Shown piece by piece: positions 9,218 through 16,593 of a stretch of DNA of 64,000 nucleotides. The position numbers and the translations under genes are program-made. The notes beneath the pieces were generated by a model that saw only the letters and a list, made by a program, of their open reading frames with translations, was not told where the DNA came from and did no database searches. The stretch lies in assembly GCF_003667825.1 (NCBI RefSeq), contig NZ_CP033043.1, forward strand, positions 3,722,001 to 3,786,000, written 5' to 3'. Every line of letters begins with the position of its first letter. Within the stretch, counting starts at the first letter, position 1. The stretch comes from Metabacillus litoralis. GTDB lineage: Bacteria; Bacillota; Bacilli; Bacillales; Bacillaceae.

Positions 9218-10483
9218 ATGAAAAGTCTCGAAGCATTACTCATAAACTCTAAAAAGCTTAAGTTTCCTCACGAAATGGAAAAGCAGTATATCACTGCCTA
9301 TAACCAGCTCACTGCACAATATGCAGTTTGGTATATACCCGTTGGAATTGTGTTTGTTATCTCCTTAATGCTCTTTGATTTGGCAAGCTTTCCGGCTGTT
9401 GAACAAAGAAAGATGGTTGCCATCCGATTTATTTCACTAGTTATTCTTGTCTTTGTTTATATATTAAATTTTTCAGGAAAGTTTCAAGCTTTTTCACAGT
9501 TATATATATCTATTATTCTCCTTTCCATTGATTTAGGGCTAAAATGGATTATTGCGATTAGTGAACCTAATGATATATCTTTTAATTATTACTTTATAGG
9601 TGTGTTTCTCCTCATTGCTGTTACCTATTGTATGGTACGAATTCGCTTTGTTGCTGCGAATATTTTAGCTTTGTTTTATATCCTTAGCTATGCCTTTATT
9701 GCAGTATTCTATCAATTCCCTGTTGCATCTGAGGAACAAATTCTCGTCATAAAGTTAATTATTTTCATGCTAGGTGCTTTTTCTTTACTTTGTACAACAA
9801 CATGCTATTTTTTAGAATATTTCAGTCGACGGGATTTTATTTTTCAAAAAATCATTGAAGAGGAGCGCAAAGCATCAGAAGAGTTATTATTAAATATATT
9901 GCCTGTTCATGTGGTTAATAGGCTTAAATCTGGTGATACCGTTATTGCTGATAGCCATGACTCTGTGACAATTCTATTCGCTGACCTAGTTGGCTTCACT
10001 AAGATTTCTCGGGTTCTCCCCGCTTCCGAGCTGGTTACGATTTTAAATACAATTTTCACCGCTTTTGATGAACTTTCCGAGAAATATGATGTGGAAAAAA
10101 TCAAAACAATTGGAGACTCTTATATGGTGTCATCGAAGGTAGGATCTGAATCAAGGGAATCCGCTGAGAAGATCGTCCATTTAGCTGAAGATATGATAAA
10201 AGTTATTTCTTCACTTAAAGAGCAAGCGAAATTACCATTACATATTCGAATCGGCATCCACACTGGCCCAGTCGTCGCTGGAGTCATTGGTAAAAATAAA
10301 TTCGCCTATGACATGTGGGGAGACACCGTTAATACCGCCTCTCGAATGGAATCAACAGGCATTAATGGCAAAGTCCAAGTATCCGAAGCTACCTTCACGA
10401 TACTCAAAGATAAATTCGACTTTATCGAACGCGGAAAAATTAACGTAAAAGGCCTCGGTATGGTTCGGGTTTATTTGTTATAG
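9218..10483 (+). CDS. Class III adenylate/guanylate cyclase, membrane-bound
   Basis: About 421 residues: six hydrophobic segments (about 35-205), a short helix, then a class III cyclase domain (about 235-421). Metal-binding Asp residues are in ILFADLVGFTK and KTIGDSYM; the Lys in EKIKTIGD and Asp in YDMWGDTVNTASR are the usual adenine-selecting pair, so cAMP is the likely product. ATG 9218 is chosen over ATG 9203 because GGTG lies 5 bp before it. The stop codon TAG shares its G with a REP-like copy. The Crp/Fnr gene nearby may be its effector; that is inference. Confidence 0.9.
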   Translation: MKSLEALLINSKKLKFPHEMEKQYITAYNQLTAQYAVWYIPVGIVFVISLMLFDLASFPAVEQRKMVAIRFISLVILVFVYILNFSGKFQAFSQLYISIILLSIDLGLKWIIAISEPNDISFNYYFIGVFLLIAVTYCMVRIRFVAANILALFYILSYAFIAVFYQFPVASEEQILVIKLIIFMLGAFSLLCTTTCYFLEYFSRRDFIFQKIIEEERKASEELLLNILPVHVVNRLKSGDTVIADSHDSVTILFADLVGFTKISRVLPASELVTILNTIFTAFDELSEKYDVEKIKTIGDSYMVSSKVGSESRESAEKIVHLAEDMIKVISSLKEQAKLPLHIRIGIHTGPVVAGVIGKNKFAYDMWGDTVNTASRMESTGINGKVQVSEATFTILKDKFDFIERGKINVKGLGMVRVYLL

Positions 10484-10501
10484 GGACAGGTTCCGTGTCC
10501 C
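10483..10501 (+). repeat. REP-like palindrome copy
   Basis: GGGACAGGTTCCGTGTCCC; first G is the last base of the cyclase stop codon, sense orientation. Confidence 0.9.
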
Positions 10502-10575
10502 ATTTTGACTATCCTTTCCCACCATATTTAATCACAGGTCTGGTTTACCTTCTTAAACATTTTCCTATTTAAAAC

Positions 10576-10602
10576 AAGGGTTGTCCTGTATGGACAACCC
10601 TT
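10576..10602. terminator. Bidirectional hairpin terminator
   Basis: AAGGGTTGTCC pairs with GGACAACCCTT around a 5-nt loop, between the convergent cyclase and DUF3862 genes. The T-tract is short on either strand. Confidence 0.6.
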
Positions 10603-10662
10603 TAATAACTTAGTCTAGAAAACCCATATCTACTTTCAATTTCCTTTTAATAGATATACAGA

Positions 10663-10681
10663 GGGACAAGGAACCTGTCCC
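10663..10681 (-). repeat. REP-like palindrome copy
   Basis: GGGACAAGGAACCTGTCCC, 1 bp after the stop of the DUF3862-like gene, sense orientation. Confidence 0.9.
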
Positions 10682-10682
10682 C

Positions 10683-11120
10683 CTATTCCAACCCAATCTG
10701 AGTCTTATCAATCAGTTGTCCACCTTGAAACGTAAAGTTTGCGGCTTTATTTTCATCGCCAGTTTCCCACTTATACATAACTGTGTGAACCTCGGATCCT
10801 TTTTCTCCTGCTTCAGACATGACTTCCCCATCGGAACCGATGATTTGTTTCACTTCATCATATGTCATGCCATTTTCAATTTGTTTATACTTTTCTACTG
10901 TTAGAAGTTCAGCCTCATTCTTCACCTCTGACTTTTCCTCTTCGTTTGAACCATCTGCTGAATCTTCTGTTTGTTCAGTTGTTTGACTCTCTTCTTGTTG
11001 AGACTCTTCCTTAGTAGAATCACTCCCTTTATTTACTCCCCAAATGATAAACCCAACTAAGATAATCACAACAACTATTGCTGCAACTAGAAAACCTACT
11101 TTTTTATTGTTTGATTTCAA
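10683..11120 (-). CDS. Membrane-anchored DUF3862-like protein
   Basis: About 145 residues: basic N-terminus, one membrane helix (about 8-28), an acidic Ser/Glu/Gln-rich linker, then a small BLIP/SmpA-like domain (YKQIENGMTYDEVKQIIG and ANFTFQGGQL), exposed outside the membrane. A TTG at 11120 lies 9 bp after GGAGG and is chosen over GTG 11138, which overlaps that ribosome binding site. Function of the domain is not established. Confidence 0.75.
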   Translation of the reverse strand: MKSNNKKVGFLVAAIVVVIILVGFIIWGVNKGSDSTKEESQQEESQTTEQTEDSADGSNEEEKSEVKNEAELLTVEKYKQIENGMTYDEVKQIIGSDGEVMSEAGEKGSEVHTVMYKWETGDENKAANFTFQGGQLIDKTQIGLE

Positions 11121-11186
11121 GAATACATACCTCCACACTATTTTAAAAGTTTCCTATTATTAGGATAACATTTCTACAGGGACATG

Positions 11187-11205
11187 GGGACAGGCACTTT
11201 GTCCC
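11187..11205 (+). repeat. REP-like palindrome copy
   Basis: GGGACAGGCACTTTGTCCC, variant centre, in the intergenic region upstream of the DUF3862-like gene. Confidence 0.75.
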
Positions 11206-11220
11206 ATCCATTAAAATGAG

Positions 11221-11307
11221 TGGTAAATCATACAAAAGATATGACGTTATTCATTACTGATTTACCACAAAAAAACTAGCGATCTTTCCATTGAAAGTCG
11301 CTAGTTT
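11221..11307. terminator. Two consecutive hairpins, the second terminator-like
   Basis: TGGTAAATCA (11221-11230) pairs with TGATTTACCA (11258-11267). AAACTAGCGATCTTTC then pairs with GAAAGTCGCTAGTTT (11273-11307, one unpaired base). The second resembles the hairpin at 37992-38037. Confidence 0.55.
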
Positions 11308-11364
11308 ACTTTTACTTACTATTCAATTACACCTCAGGAACTTCGACGAATTCCATAAATCGCT

Positions 11365-11383
11365 GGGACAAGGAACCTGTCCC
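11365..11383 (-). repeat. REP-like palindrome copy
   Basis: GGGACAAGGAACCTGTCCC directly abutting the TGA stop of the DUF3298 gene, sense orientation. Confidence 0.9.
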
Positions 11384-12316
11384 TCAATTATAAACAACAG
11401 AAGGTACAATCACTTCTGGATTTCCTGATGCGTATGGGGCTACTTCGTATTCTTGGAAGAATAGTTTAACTCCTTTTGCATTGTAAACCCATGGTCGATC
11501 ACTGTCGTTAATGACAATTTGGTTTACGGAATCTAATAATAACATTTCTTCGCCACGTTTTTCTTGGTTTCGTAAATCATTGTATGCATAGTTTCTAACT
11601 GTTTTTGTTTTTCCCTTGATTGCTGATGATAAGTTAATTGTGTTTCCAGTTAAACAATCAAAATTCAATGTGTAGATACCGCTCATACCATGAGCACCAC
11701 CTGTATAGGCATACTCTCTAAAAAGAACACTTAAACGATGTTCTTGGTTATAGTGAATTTCGAATGTAAAATCATATTCCCAATCCCAAAAATCTCCGTA
11801 TCCATAATCATCCCAATCTTCTCTTGCAGCAGCTTCTTCCTCTTTAAAGCTTATGATTGTTTCGTTGATAGATTGAGCGATTGAATATAGCTCGTCATTG
11901 ATTTTCTTTTCTGCCTTTTTGTCAAACATACCAGTTACTTGAGGATAGATAAAATTTGTACCTGGGTATGTTTTTTTCACAATTCTAACACCATTAGCAG
12001 CTTGTAATCTAGATTGAGATGGAGTCTCATATTTTACTGAACTATCATTTTTCACAAACTTTCCTCCACCGATTCCTAAATAGCCCTTACGATTTGTATA
12101 AACTCTGTTTAACTGATTCTTCTTAGCAGTGCCTGATTTAACATATTCATCGTTAGACTTAGTGTAGATATTAACATCTTTCAGCATTGTTACTCGACCA
12201 ATTTGGCCTTTTTTAAGTTCCATATCCCCCCACATAACCTTAGCGGCTGCTGATTGTGGTTGTACGAAACTAAGAGATAATAGTAAAACAAGTAATAATG
12301 GCAAAACCTTTTTCAT
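11384..12316 (-). CDS. Secreted DUF4163/DUF3298 protein with N-terminal GGGK module
   Basis: About 310 residues. Signal peptide (cleavage near SAAA), then a roughly 60-residue segment (KKGQIGRVTMLKDVNIYTK to IGGGKFVKND) that resembles the GGGYYV module of the products at 16594 and 23439, then a DUF4163/DUF3298 region (about 100-310) with REYAYTGGAHGM and LFFQEYEVAPYASGNPEV. This domain pair occurs in RsiV-like anti-sigma and PdaC-like extracellular proteins. ATG 12316 is chosen for GGAGAGAGG upstream; TTG 12322 is an alternative. Role unknown, exported. Confidence 0.8.
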   Translation of the reverse strand: MKKVLPLLLVLLLSLSFVQPQSAAAKVMWGDMELKKGQIGRVTMLKDVNIYTKSNDEYVKSGTAKKNQLNRVYTNRKGYLGIGGGKFVKNDSSVKYETPSQSRLQAANGVRIVKKTYPGTNFIYPQVTGMFDKKAEKKINDELYSIAQSINETIISFKEEEAAAREDWDDYGYGDFWDWEYDFTFEIHYNQEHRLSVLFREYAYTGGAHGMSGIYTLNFDCLTGNTINLSSAIKGKTKTVRNYAYNDLRNQEKRGEEMLLLDSVNQIVINDSDRPWVYNAKGVKLFFQEYEVAPYASGNPEVIVPSVVYN

Positions 12317-12417
12317 AAACAAATCCTCTCTCCTAGTACAAAAGTATTATTAACAAGGAAATATTACCATGATTATTCAACGAACGGAATGTATATTAAT
12401 TGACAAAAAACGACAGA

Positions 12418-12436
12418 GGGACAGGTTCCTTGTCCC
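12418..12436 (+). repeat. REP-like palindrome copy
   Basis: GGGACAGGTTCCTTGTCCC, intergenic between the RAYT-like gene's end and the DUF3298 gene's start. Confidence 0.9.
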
Positions 12437-12572
12437 GTTGAAACTTCTGTTGTTTAGATAGTTACACACCTACTACATACGTTACATATTGTGATATCGT
12501 GTAAATGCTAGAAGTATATTATAAAAATCTGAATAAAGTAATTTACCTATATATTTATATTGAAAAAATTAT

Positions 12573-12591
12573 GGGACAGTTCACCTGTCCC
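12573..12591 (-). repeat. REP-like palindrome forming the RAYT gene's 3' end
   Basis: GGGACAGTTCACCTGTCCC. The TGA stop of the RAYT-like gene lies inside it (12581-12583), and a half copy (GGGACAGA on the gene strand) precedes it. REP elements flanking their own RAYT gene are the expected arrangement. Confidence 0.85.
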
Positions 12592-13423
12592 TCTGTCCCG
12601 ATAGCACCTGACCCACCCGATCAATCACAGACTTCGACACGCCGGTCACTCTCGACAGCTGTCTTACTGAAACTCCATTCATCTCTTTCAACCTACTTAA
12701 GATCAAATCTCTCTTTTCTTTGTCCATCTGTTGCAAAAGACTCACATGGGTAACCCCCATTTCACATAAGTAATCTTTCACTTCACTATCAGTTACCCTT
12801 ATTCTCACATGATCATCTAGACACTCATCATCATTTGGCTGTCCCATATATTCTTTATACAGTTTAATAGCATCACTTCTATCATTAGAAAACAAATCAA
12901 GTCCATAATTTATATCAACAATTTCCGGCTTTACAATATACTCGTTCACACTCGTCCATTTACTTTCGAAAACATTCCCGGTCATTCCCGCCTTTAAAGG
13001 GTTTTGATGTATATATCTTAAAACCTTTAAAAAAGAAAATGTACTCTCAACAACTTCACTTTTAAAACGATCTTGAAACAAATGCCCATAGCGGTCGTAT
13101 TTCATGTTGTACCAGTAAACATAGCTTGAGCTAATACGCTTGATAGATTCCGAGATACTCTCCGTTTCCTCCTTCAATAAGAGATGAACATGATTATCCA
13201 TTAAACAATAACTAAATAGCAGATATTTGCGTTGATCTTTATATTTTTTAACGGTTTCTAGAAATCTTATTCTATCGGCGTCATCCTCAAAAATCGTTTG
13301 TTTGTTTACTCCTCTTAGCATAACGTGATAGATACCGCTACGACTCTTTTTCCTTGCTATCCTTGGGATAACAATCACCTCATTTCCCAGAAAACTGCTC
13401 GTCTTAATTGAATAGCCTTCCAT
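12581..13423 (-). CDS. REP-associated-transposase-like (RAYT) Y1/HUH protein
   Basis: Up to 280 residues. IS200-like Y1 transposase fold: GIYHVMLRG start strand, HUH motif in MDNHVHLLL, candidate catalytic Tyr in YVYWYNMKYDRYGHLFQDRF, KVLRYIHQNPLKAGM, and a C-terminal helix-turn-helix (VSVRQLSRVTGVSKSVID). Single-copy genes of this kind are thought to process REP palindromes via single-strand DNA. It overlaps comM by 49 bp. Start uncertain: ATG 13423 is in-frame, but the usual family start (MPR..) corresponds to an ATC codon 6 bp after GAGGTG. Its 3' end runs into a copy of the repeat spread over this window. Confidence 0.85.
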   Translation of the reverse strand: MEGYSIKTSSFLGNEVIVIPRIARKKSRSGIYHVMLRGVNKQTIFEDDADRIRFLETVKKYKDQRKYLLFSYCLMDNHVHLLLKEETESISESIKRISSSYVYWYNMKYDRYGHLFQDRFKSEVVESTFSFLKVLRYIHQNPLKAGMTGNVFESKWTSVNEYIVKPEIVDINYGLDLFSNDRSDAIKLYKEYMGQPNDDECLDDHVRIRVTDSEVKDYLCEMGVTHVSLLQQMDKEKRDLILSRLKEMNGVSVRQLSRVTGVSKSVIDRVGQVLSGQRDR

Positions 13424-14895
13424 ACGGACTCATCCGTTATCTGTCGTTCTCCTGCTAAATCTGCGATCGTTCTGGCTAAGCGAAAAATTTTGATTTGAAC
13501 GCGGTTACTCCAGAGATTTTTATTTGCCTCCTGCATTATTATTTTTTGCTGTTTATCTATCAAAGGGCTGGTTTTAATTAATAAATCATAAGGGACTTTT
13601 GCATTTGTAACCTGTTCTTGATACCGAGTAAATTGCATCTCCCTCGCCCTTTCTACACGCCCCCGCATTTCCGAGGATGTTTCTTGCTTCCCTGTGACCT
13701 GATTGAGATTAACAGAATTCAACGAAAGCAGGATATCCATTCGATCATAAACAGGTCCTGATAAACGATTGCGATAACCTTTTATTTGTTTTTGAGTACA
13801 TGTGCAATAGTGAGAGGCAGAGCCGAGGTAACCACATGGACAAGGATTCATAGCCCCGATGAGGATAAAAGAAGTAGGATATATAACGGTTGAGTGCACC
13901 CTGCTAATAGTGACCTTTCCCGTTTCTAGAGGTTGACGAAGCATATCTAAGGTTTTCTTTGTAAATTCAGCCATTTCATCTAGGAAAAGAACACCATGGT
14001 GAGCAAGTGAGATTTCACCTGGCTTTGGATAAGAACCACCACCAATAATCGCGATGGAAGAGGCAGAATGATGTGGATGTCGAAATGGGGCCATTTGGGG
14101 ATCATACAGTCTCTCGTTTGTGAGTTGATATAAGCTTATTACTTCTAATTGAGCCGACTTACAAAGTGGTGGAAGAATGGATGGAAATGTTTCAGCAAGC
14201 ACTCTTTTTCCGCAACCAGGTGGATCGCTCATGAGAACATAGTGACCTCCAGCAGCAGCTATTTCTAGTGCTTCTTTTGTAAATTGATGACCTATGATGT
14301 GGGAAAAATCCTTTTGATGGTCATTGAATGAGGGTTCCTGATTAGGAAAGGGTGTAAATGATGGTAACGGTGTAGGAGCCTCGCCAGATAGGAGCTTAAC
14401 TACATCATGAACATGTTGAACAACAACACACTCGATTCCGTTTAACATATCAATCGGGACACGTGGATCGTATGGAAGAAAAACTTTCTTATACCCCAAT
14501 TTTTTAGCAGCAATTAACGCAGGCAGCATCCCCTCAACCCTTTCAACCATCCCATCTAGCGACAAAATCCCGATGAACATGGTGTCGGGCGGAATCTGTT
14601 CCTTTATATAATTCTTTTCCTTAAGAATTCCTATCGCAATAGGCAAATCAAACAACGGACCATTTTTCTTCTGCTCTGATGGTGATAAATTGACAACTAC
14701 CTTCTCAGCTGTCCCTGAACTAACAATCGCTCGAATCGATGATAATACACGTTCCTTTGACTCTTTTACAGAAGCATCTGGCAGTCCGACAATGACCATT
14801 GACTCCACTCCGGGGCGAACTTGTACTTCTACTTGAACTCTATAACCTTCTAAACCTCTTAAACTAACACTTGAGATTTTTATTGTCAAAGGCAT
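13375..14895 (-). CDS. comM: ComM/YifB-family AAA+ ATPase with altered Walker A
   Basis: 506 residues: N-terminal Lon-like S5 domain (GLEGYRVQVEVQVRPGVESM), central Mg-chelatase-type AAA+ domain with Walker B GVLFLDEMAEF and zinc-like cysteines (NPCPCGYLG, CTCTQ), and a C-terminal Mg-chelatase subdomain. ComM is a branch-migration helicase in transformation. Here the Walker A region reads SDPPGCGKRVLA where GPPGxGK[ST] is expected: the lysine remains, but the first Gly is Ser and the Ser/Thr is Arg. ATP binding may be weakened. AAGGAGG precedes the ATG. Confidence 0.88.
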   Translation of the reverse strand: MPLTIKISSVSLRGLEGYRVQVEVQVRPGVESMVIVGLPDASVKESKERVLSSIRAIVSSGTAEKVVVNLSPSEQKKNGPLFDLPIAIGILKEKNYIKEQIPPDTMFIGILSLDGMVERVEGMLPALIAAKKLGYKKVFLPYDPRVPIDMLNGIECVVVQHVHDVVKLLSGEAPTPLPSFTPFPNQEPSFNDHQKDFSHIIGHQFTKEALEIAAAGGHYVLMSDPPGCGKRVLAETFPSILPPLCKSAQLEVISLYQLTNERLYDPQMAPFRHPHHSASSIAIIGGGSYPKPGEISLAHHGVLFLDEMAEFTKKTLDMLRQPLETGKVTISRVHSTVIYPTSFILIGAMNPCPCGYLGSASHYCTCTQKQIKGYRNRLSGPVYDRMDILLSLNSVNLNQVTGKQETSSEMRGRVERAREMQFTRYQEQVTNAKVPYDLLIKTSPLIDKQQKIIMQEANKNLWSNRVQIKIFRLARTIADLAGERQITDESVWKAIQLRRAVFWEMR

Positions 14896-15109
14896 GGCCT
14901 CCTTATATCTTAGTATTATTTAATGGGAAAAATGATGAGGTGATACTGTTGGGGAAATAAGACCGGATATATGAGTTCATTTCGACATTATCTGGGGAAA
15001 TCCTGCAGAATATTTACTAATTTAAATTTTTTATACGATAAAATAACTTTAATCTATAGAGGCAAGTATATAAAGGGTAAGAGGTCTGTTCCTTTATTAC
15101 TATAAATGA

Positions 15110-15115
15110 TATAAT
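15110..15115 (+). promoter_or_regulatory. -10 box upstream of the riboswitch
   Basis: Perfect TATAAT about 30 bp before the aptamer; a matching -35 is weak (TGTTCC with 17-bp spacing). Confidence 0.45.
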
Positions 15116-15136
15116 GCTAAAGTATTAAAAAAATAT

Positions 15137-15215
15137 TCACGGCAAACCAATTGAAAGATTGGGACGCAAAGCTACGAGTCTAAGGTGGTTTAACCCACTA
15201 TGATCGTCGGGTTGC
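15137..15215 (+). promoter_or_regulatory. c-di-GMP-I (GEMM) riboswitch
   Basis: Matches the class I c-di-GMP aptamer: TCACGGCAAACC start, a P2 stem CCAAT/ATTGG capped by a GAAA tetraloop, the invariant GGGACGCAAAGC block, the tetraloop-receptor segment GTCTAAGG, a variable P3 arm (TGG.. ..CCA), and closing GTCGGGTTGC. It senses cyclic di-GMP. The 3' strand CGGGTTGC can also pair with GCAACC at the foot of the following terminator, so aptamer folding and termination are linked. Controls the membrane protein at 15337. Confidence 0.92.
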
Positions 15216-15259
15216 AAAACATCTATAAATCTAATTTCTAGAGATTATATGAAGCATGC

Positions 15260-15290
15260 AACCTAACGAGGAAATCTGTTAGGTTTTTTT
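15260..15290 (+). terminator. Riboswitch expression-platform terminator
   Basis: AACCTAAC (15260-15267) pairs with GTTAGGTT (15278-15285), followed by a run of seven T. Lies 45 bp after the aptamer and 47 bp before the coding start. Confidence 0.88.
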
Positions 15291-15336
15291 ATTTAGTTTT
15301 TTTTAAGTATTACAATTGATTGGAGAGAAGATTTAT

Positions 15337-15900
15337 ATGGCATCAAAAGATGAACTATTATCAGAAATTCAACATTATAAGGAGGTAGTTACACAGTATA
15401 CTAAGCTCCACACAGAGTATCAAGATTACTACGTAAATCCTATGATTGGAATTAGTATCAAATCAAGAATCTTTATTATATTTATAAGTTACTTTATTCT
15501 TGCATTTACCTCATTAGATGATGGTTTGAAAGCAATTATTCTATTTGGTTTAATTTATTTGTTGTTTATTGCACCAAAATTAAGTGTAAAAAGAAGAGTG
15601 AAAAAGAATAAAACGAGGATTAACGAATTACAAAGGCTCATGAATGAAATTGAAGAGGATATTAACCCTATACATATCCCGAAAACATATATTAATTATT
15701 ATGCGTTAACAAAGTTAGAATCCTACTTAATTAATAAAAGAGCAGATTCTTTAAAAGAGGCTTTAAATTTATTTGAACAAGAAAAACGCCATGATCAACA
15801 AATGAAAGAAATTAATATCGTTCAGCAAATGCAAGAGATAAATCTTAGAAAGTCTAACGAAGCTGCAACATTAGGTTGGATAAATTTATTAAGACGATAA
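15337..15900 (+). CDS. c-di-GMP-controlled membrane/coiled-coil protein
   Basis: About 187 residues: N-terminal coiled coil (about 1-35), two membrane helices (about 45-62 and 65-82), a basic loop (KRRVKKNKTR), then a long charged C-terminal helical region ending in a Gln/Glu-rich coiled coil. ATG 15337 follows GGAGAG; an upstream in-frame TTG (15316) is weaker. No family recognised. Being the only gene behind the c-di-GMP riboswitch, it probably has a role in the motile-sessile switch, which is inference. Confidence 0.75.
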   Translation: MASKDELLSEIQHYKEVVTQYTKLHTEYQDYYVNPMIGISIKSRIFIIFISYFILAFTSLDDGLKAIILFGLIYLLFIAPKLSVKRRVKKNKTRINELQRLMNEIEEDINPIHIPKTYINYYALTKLESYLINKRADSLKEALNLFEQEKRHDQQMKEINIVQQMQEINLRKSNEAATLGWINLLRR

Positions 15901-15985
15901 AGGAATAGAAATATATAGCTGTTTCGGACAGATTCTTTGTCTAGGCTTTATTCAATTTTCATGTTCACATTTCCTTATTACATAA

Positions 15986-16014
15986 GTAGCCCTGTCTCAA
16001 TAGAGTCAGAGCTA
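15986..16014 (+). terminator. Terminator of the riboswitch-controlled gene
   Basis: TAGCCCTGTCTC/GAGTCAGAGCTA hairpin with two symmetric mismatches and a 4-nt loop, followed by TTTGTATTTATTT. Confidence 0.55.
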
Positions 16015-16107
16015 TTTGTATTTATTTGAATTCTATAGGATTCTTATTAGATTCCACCATTTCCAAACCAAATAGTATGTAAGTAACCTATTTACTATGT
16101 TCATCTA

Positions 16108-16290
16108 TCATCTATCAAATTTAACAAGAGCTGCTTGATCTACAAAATAACCTCCACCAACTTGATACATTCCATATTCCACAGAATATACCCTTGCTGT
16201 TTGTCTTGGATTAAACTTTTTATATAAAGTCATGGAGAAAAATTTTAAAAGTATAATCCTTTCATTCACTACCAAAAGATCTTTCGCCAT
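16108..16290 (-). pseudogene. Remnant of a GGGYYV-module gene
   Basis: A 60-codon reading frame whose last 42 residues (TLYKKFNPRQTARVYSVEYG, then MYQVGGGYFV and FDR end) closely resemble the C-terminus of the intact protein encoded at 16594-17826. There is no signal peptide and only one incomplete module, so it looks like a decayed duplicate. The first 18 residues have no counterpart. Confidence 0.65.
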
Positions 16291-16472
16291 ACAACGAAAG
16301 ACTTTTAAGAGTTTTTATATTTAGTACTATTTATTTAAGAAGCCGAAACTTTTCTCCTTTTCCTACCAAAACAAAATAAAAGAATGCATACAATCATTGT
16401 TCATTGCCTCAAACATCCTCATCATATATTACATATTTTATTAGTAGCTGAGTTCATTTGATAAAATAGAGA

Positions 16473-16499
16473 AAAAGCCAACAATAAAAGTTGGCTTTT
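16473..16499. terminator. Hairpin terminator
   Basis: AAAAGCCAAC pairs with GTTGGCTTTT around AATAAAA; A/T flanks on both sides allow use in either direction. Located between the module remnant and the PPC-like gene. Confidence 0.7.
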
Positions 16500-16537
16500 C
16501 TGTCGATAATCATCCTTCTTGTCAGCAATTTTAGACC

Positions 16538-16556
16538 GAGACAAGAAACCTGTCCC
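16538..16556 (-). repeat. REP-like palindrome copy, diverged
   Basis: GAGACAAGAAACCTGTCCC, two changes from consensus; 18 bp from the next copy. Confidence 0.7.
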
Positions 16557-16573
16557 TCTGTCCCCATTAAATC

Positions 16574-16592
16574 GGGACACGGAACCTGTCCC
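16574..16592 (-). repeat. REP-like palindrome copy
   Basis: GGGACACGGAACCTGTCCC, 1 bp after the TAG stop of the PPC-like gene, sense orientation. Confidence 0.9.
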
Positions 16593-16593
16593 C

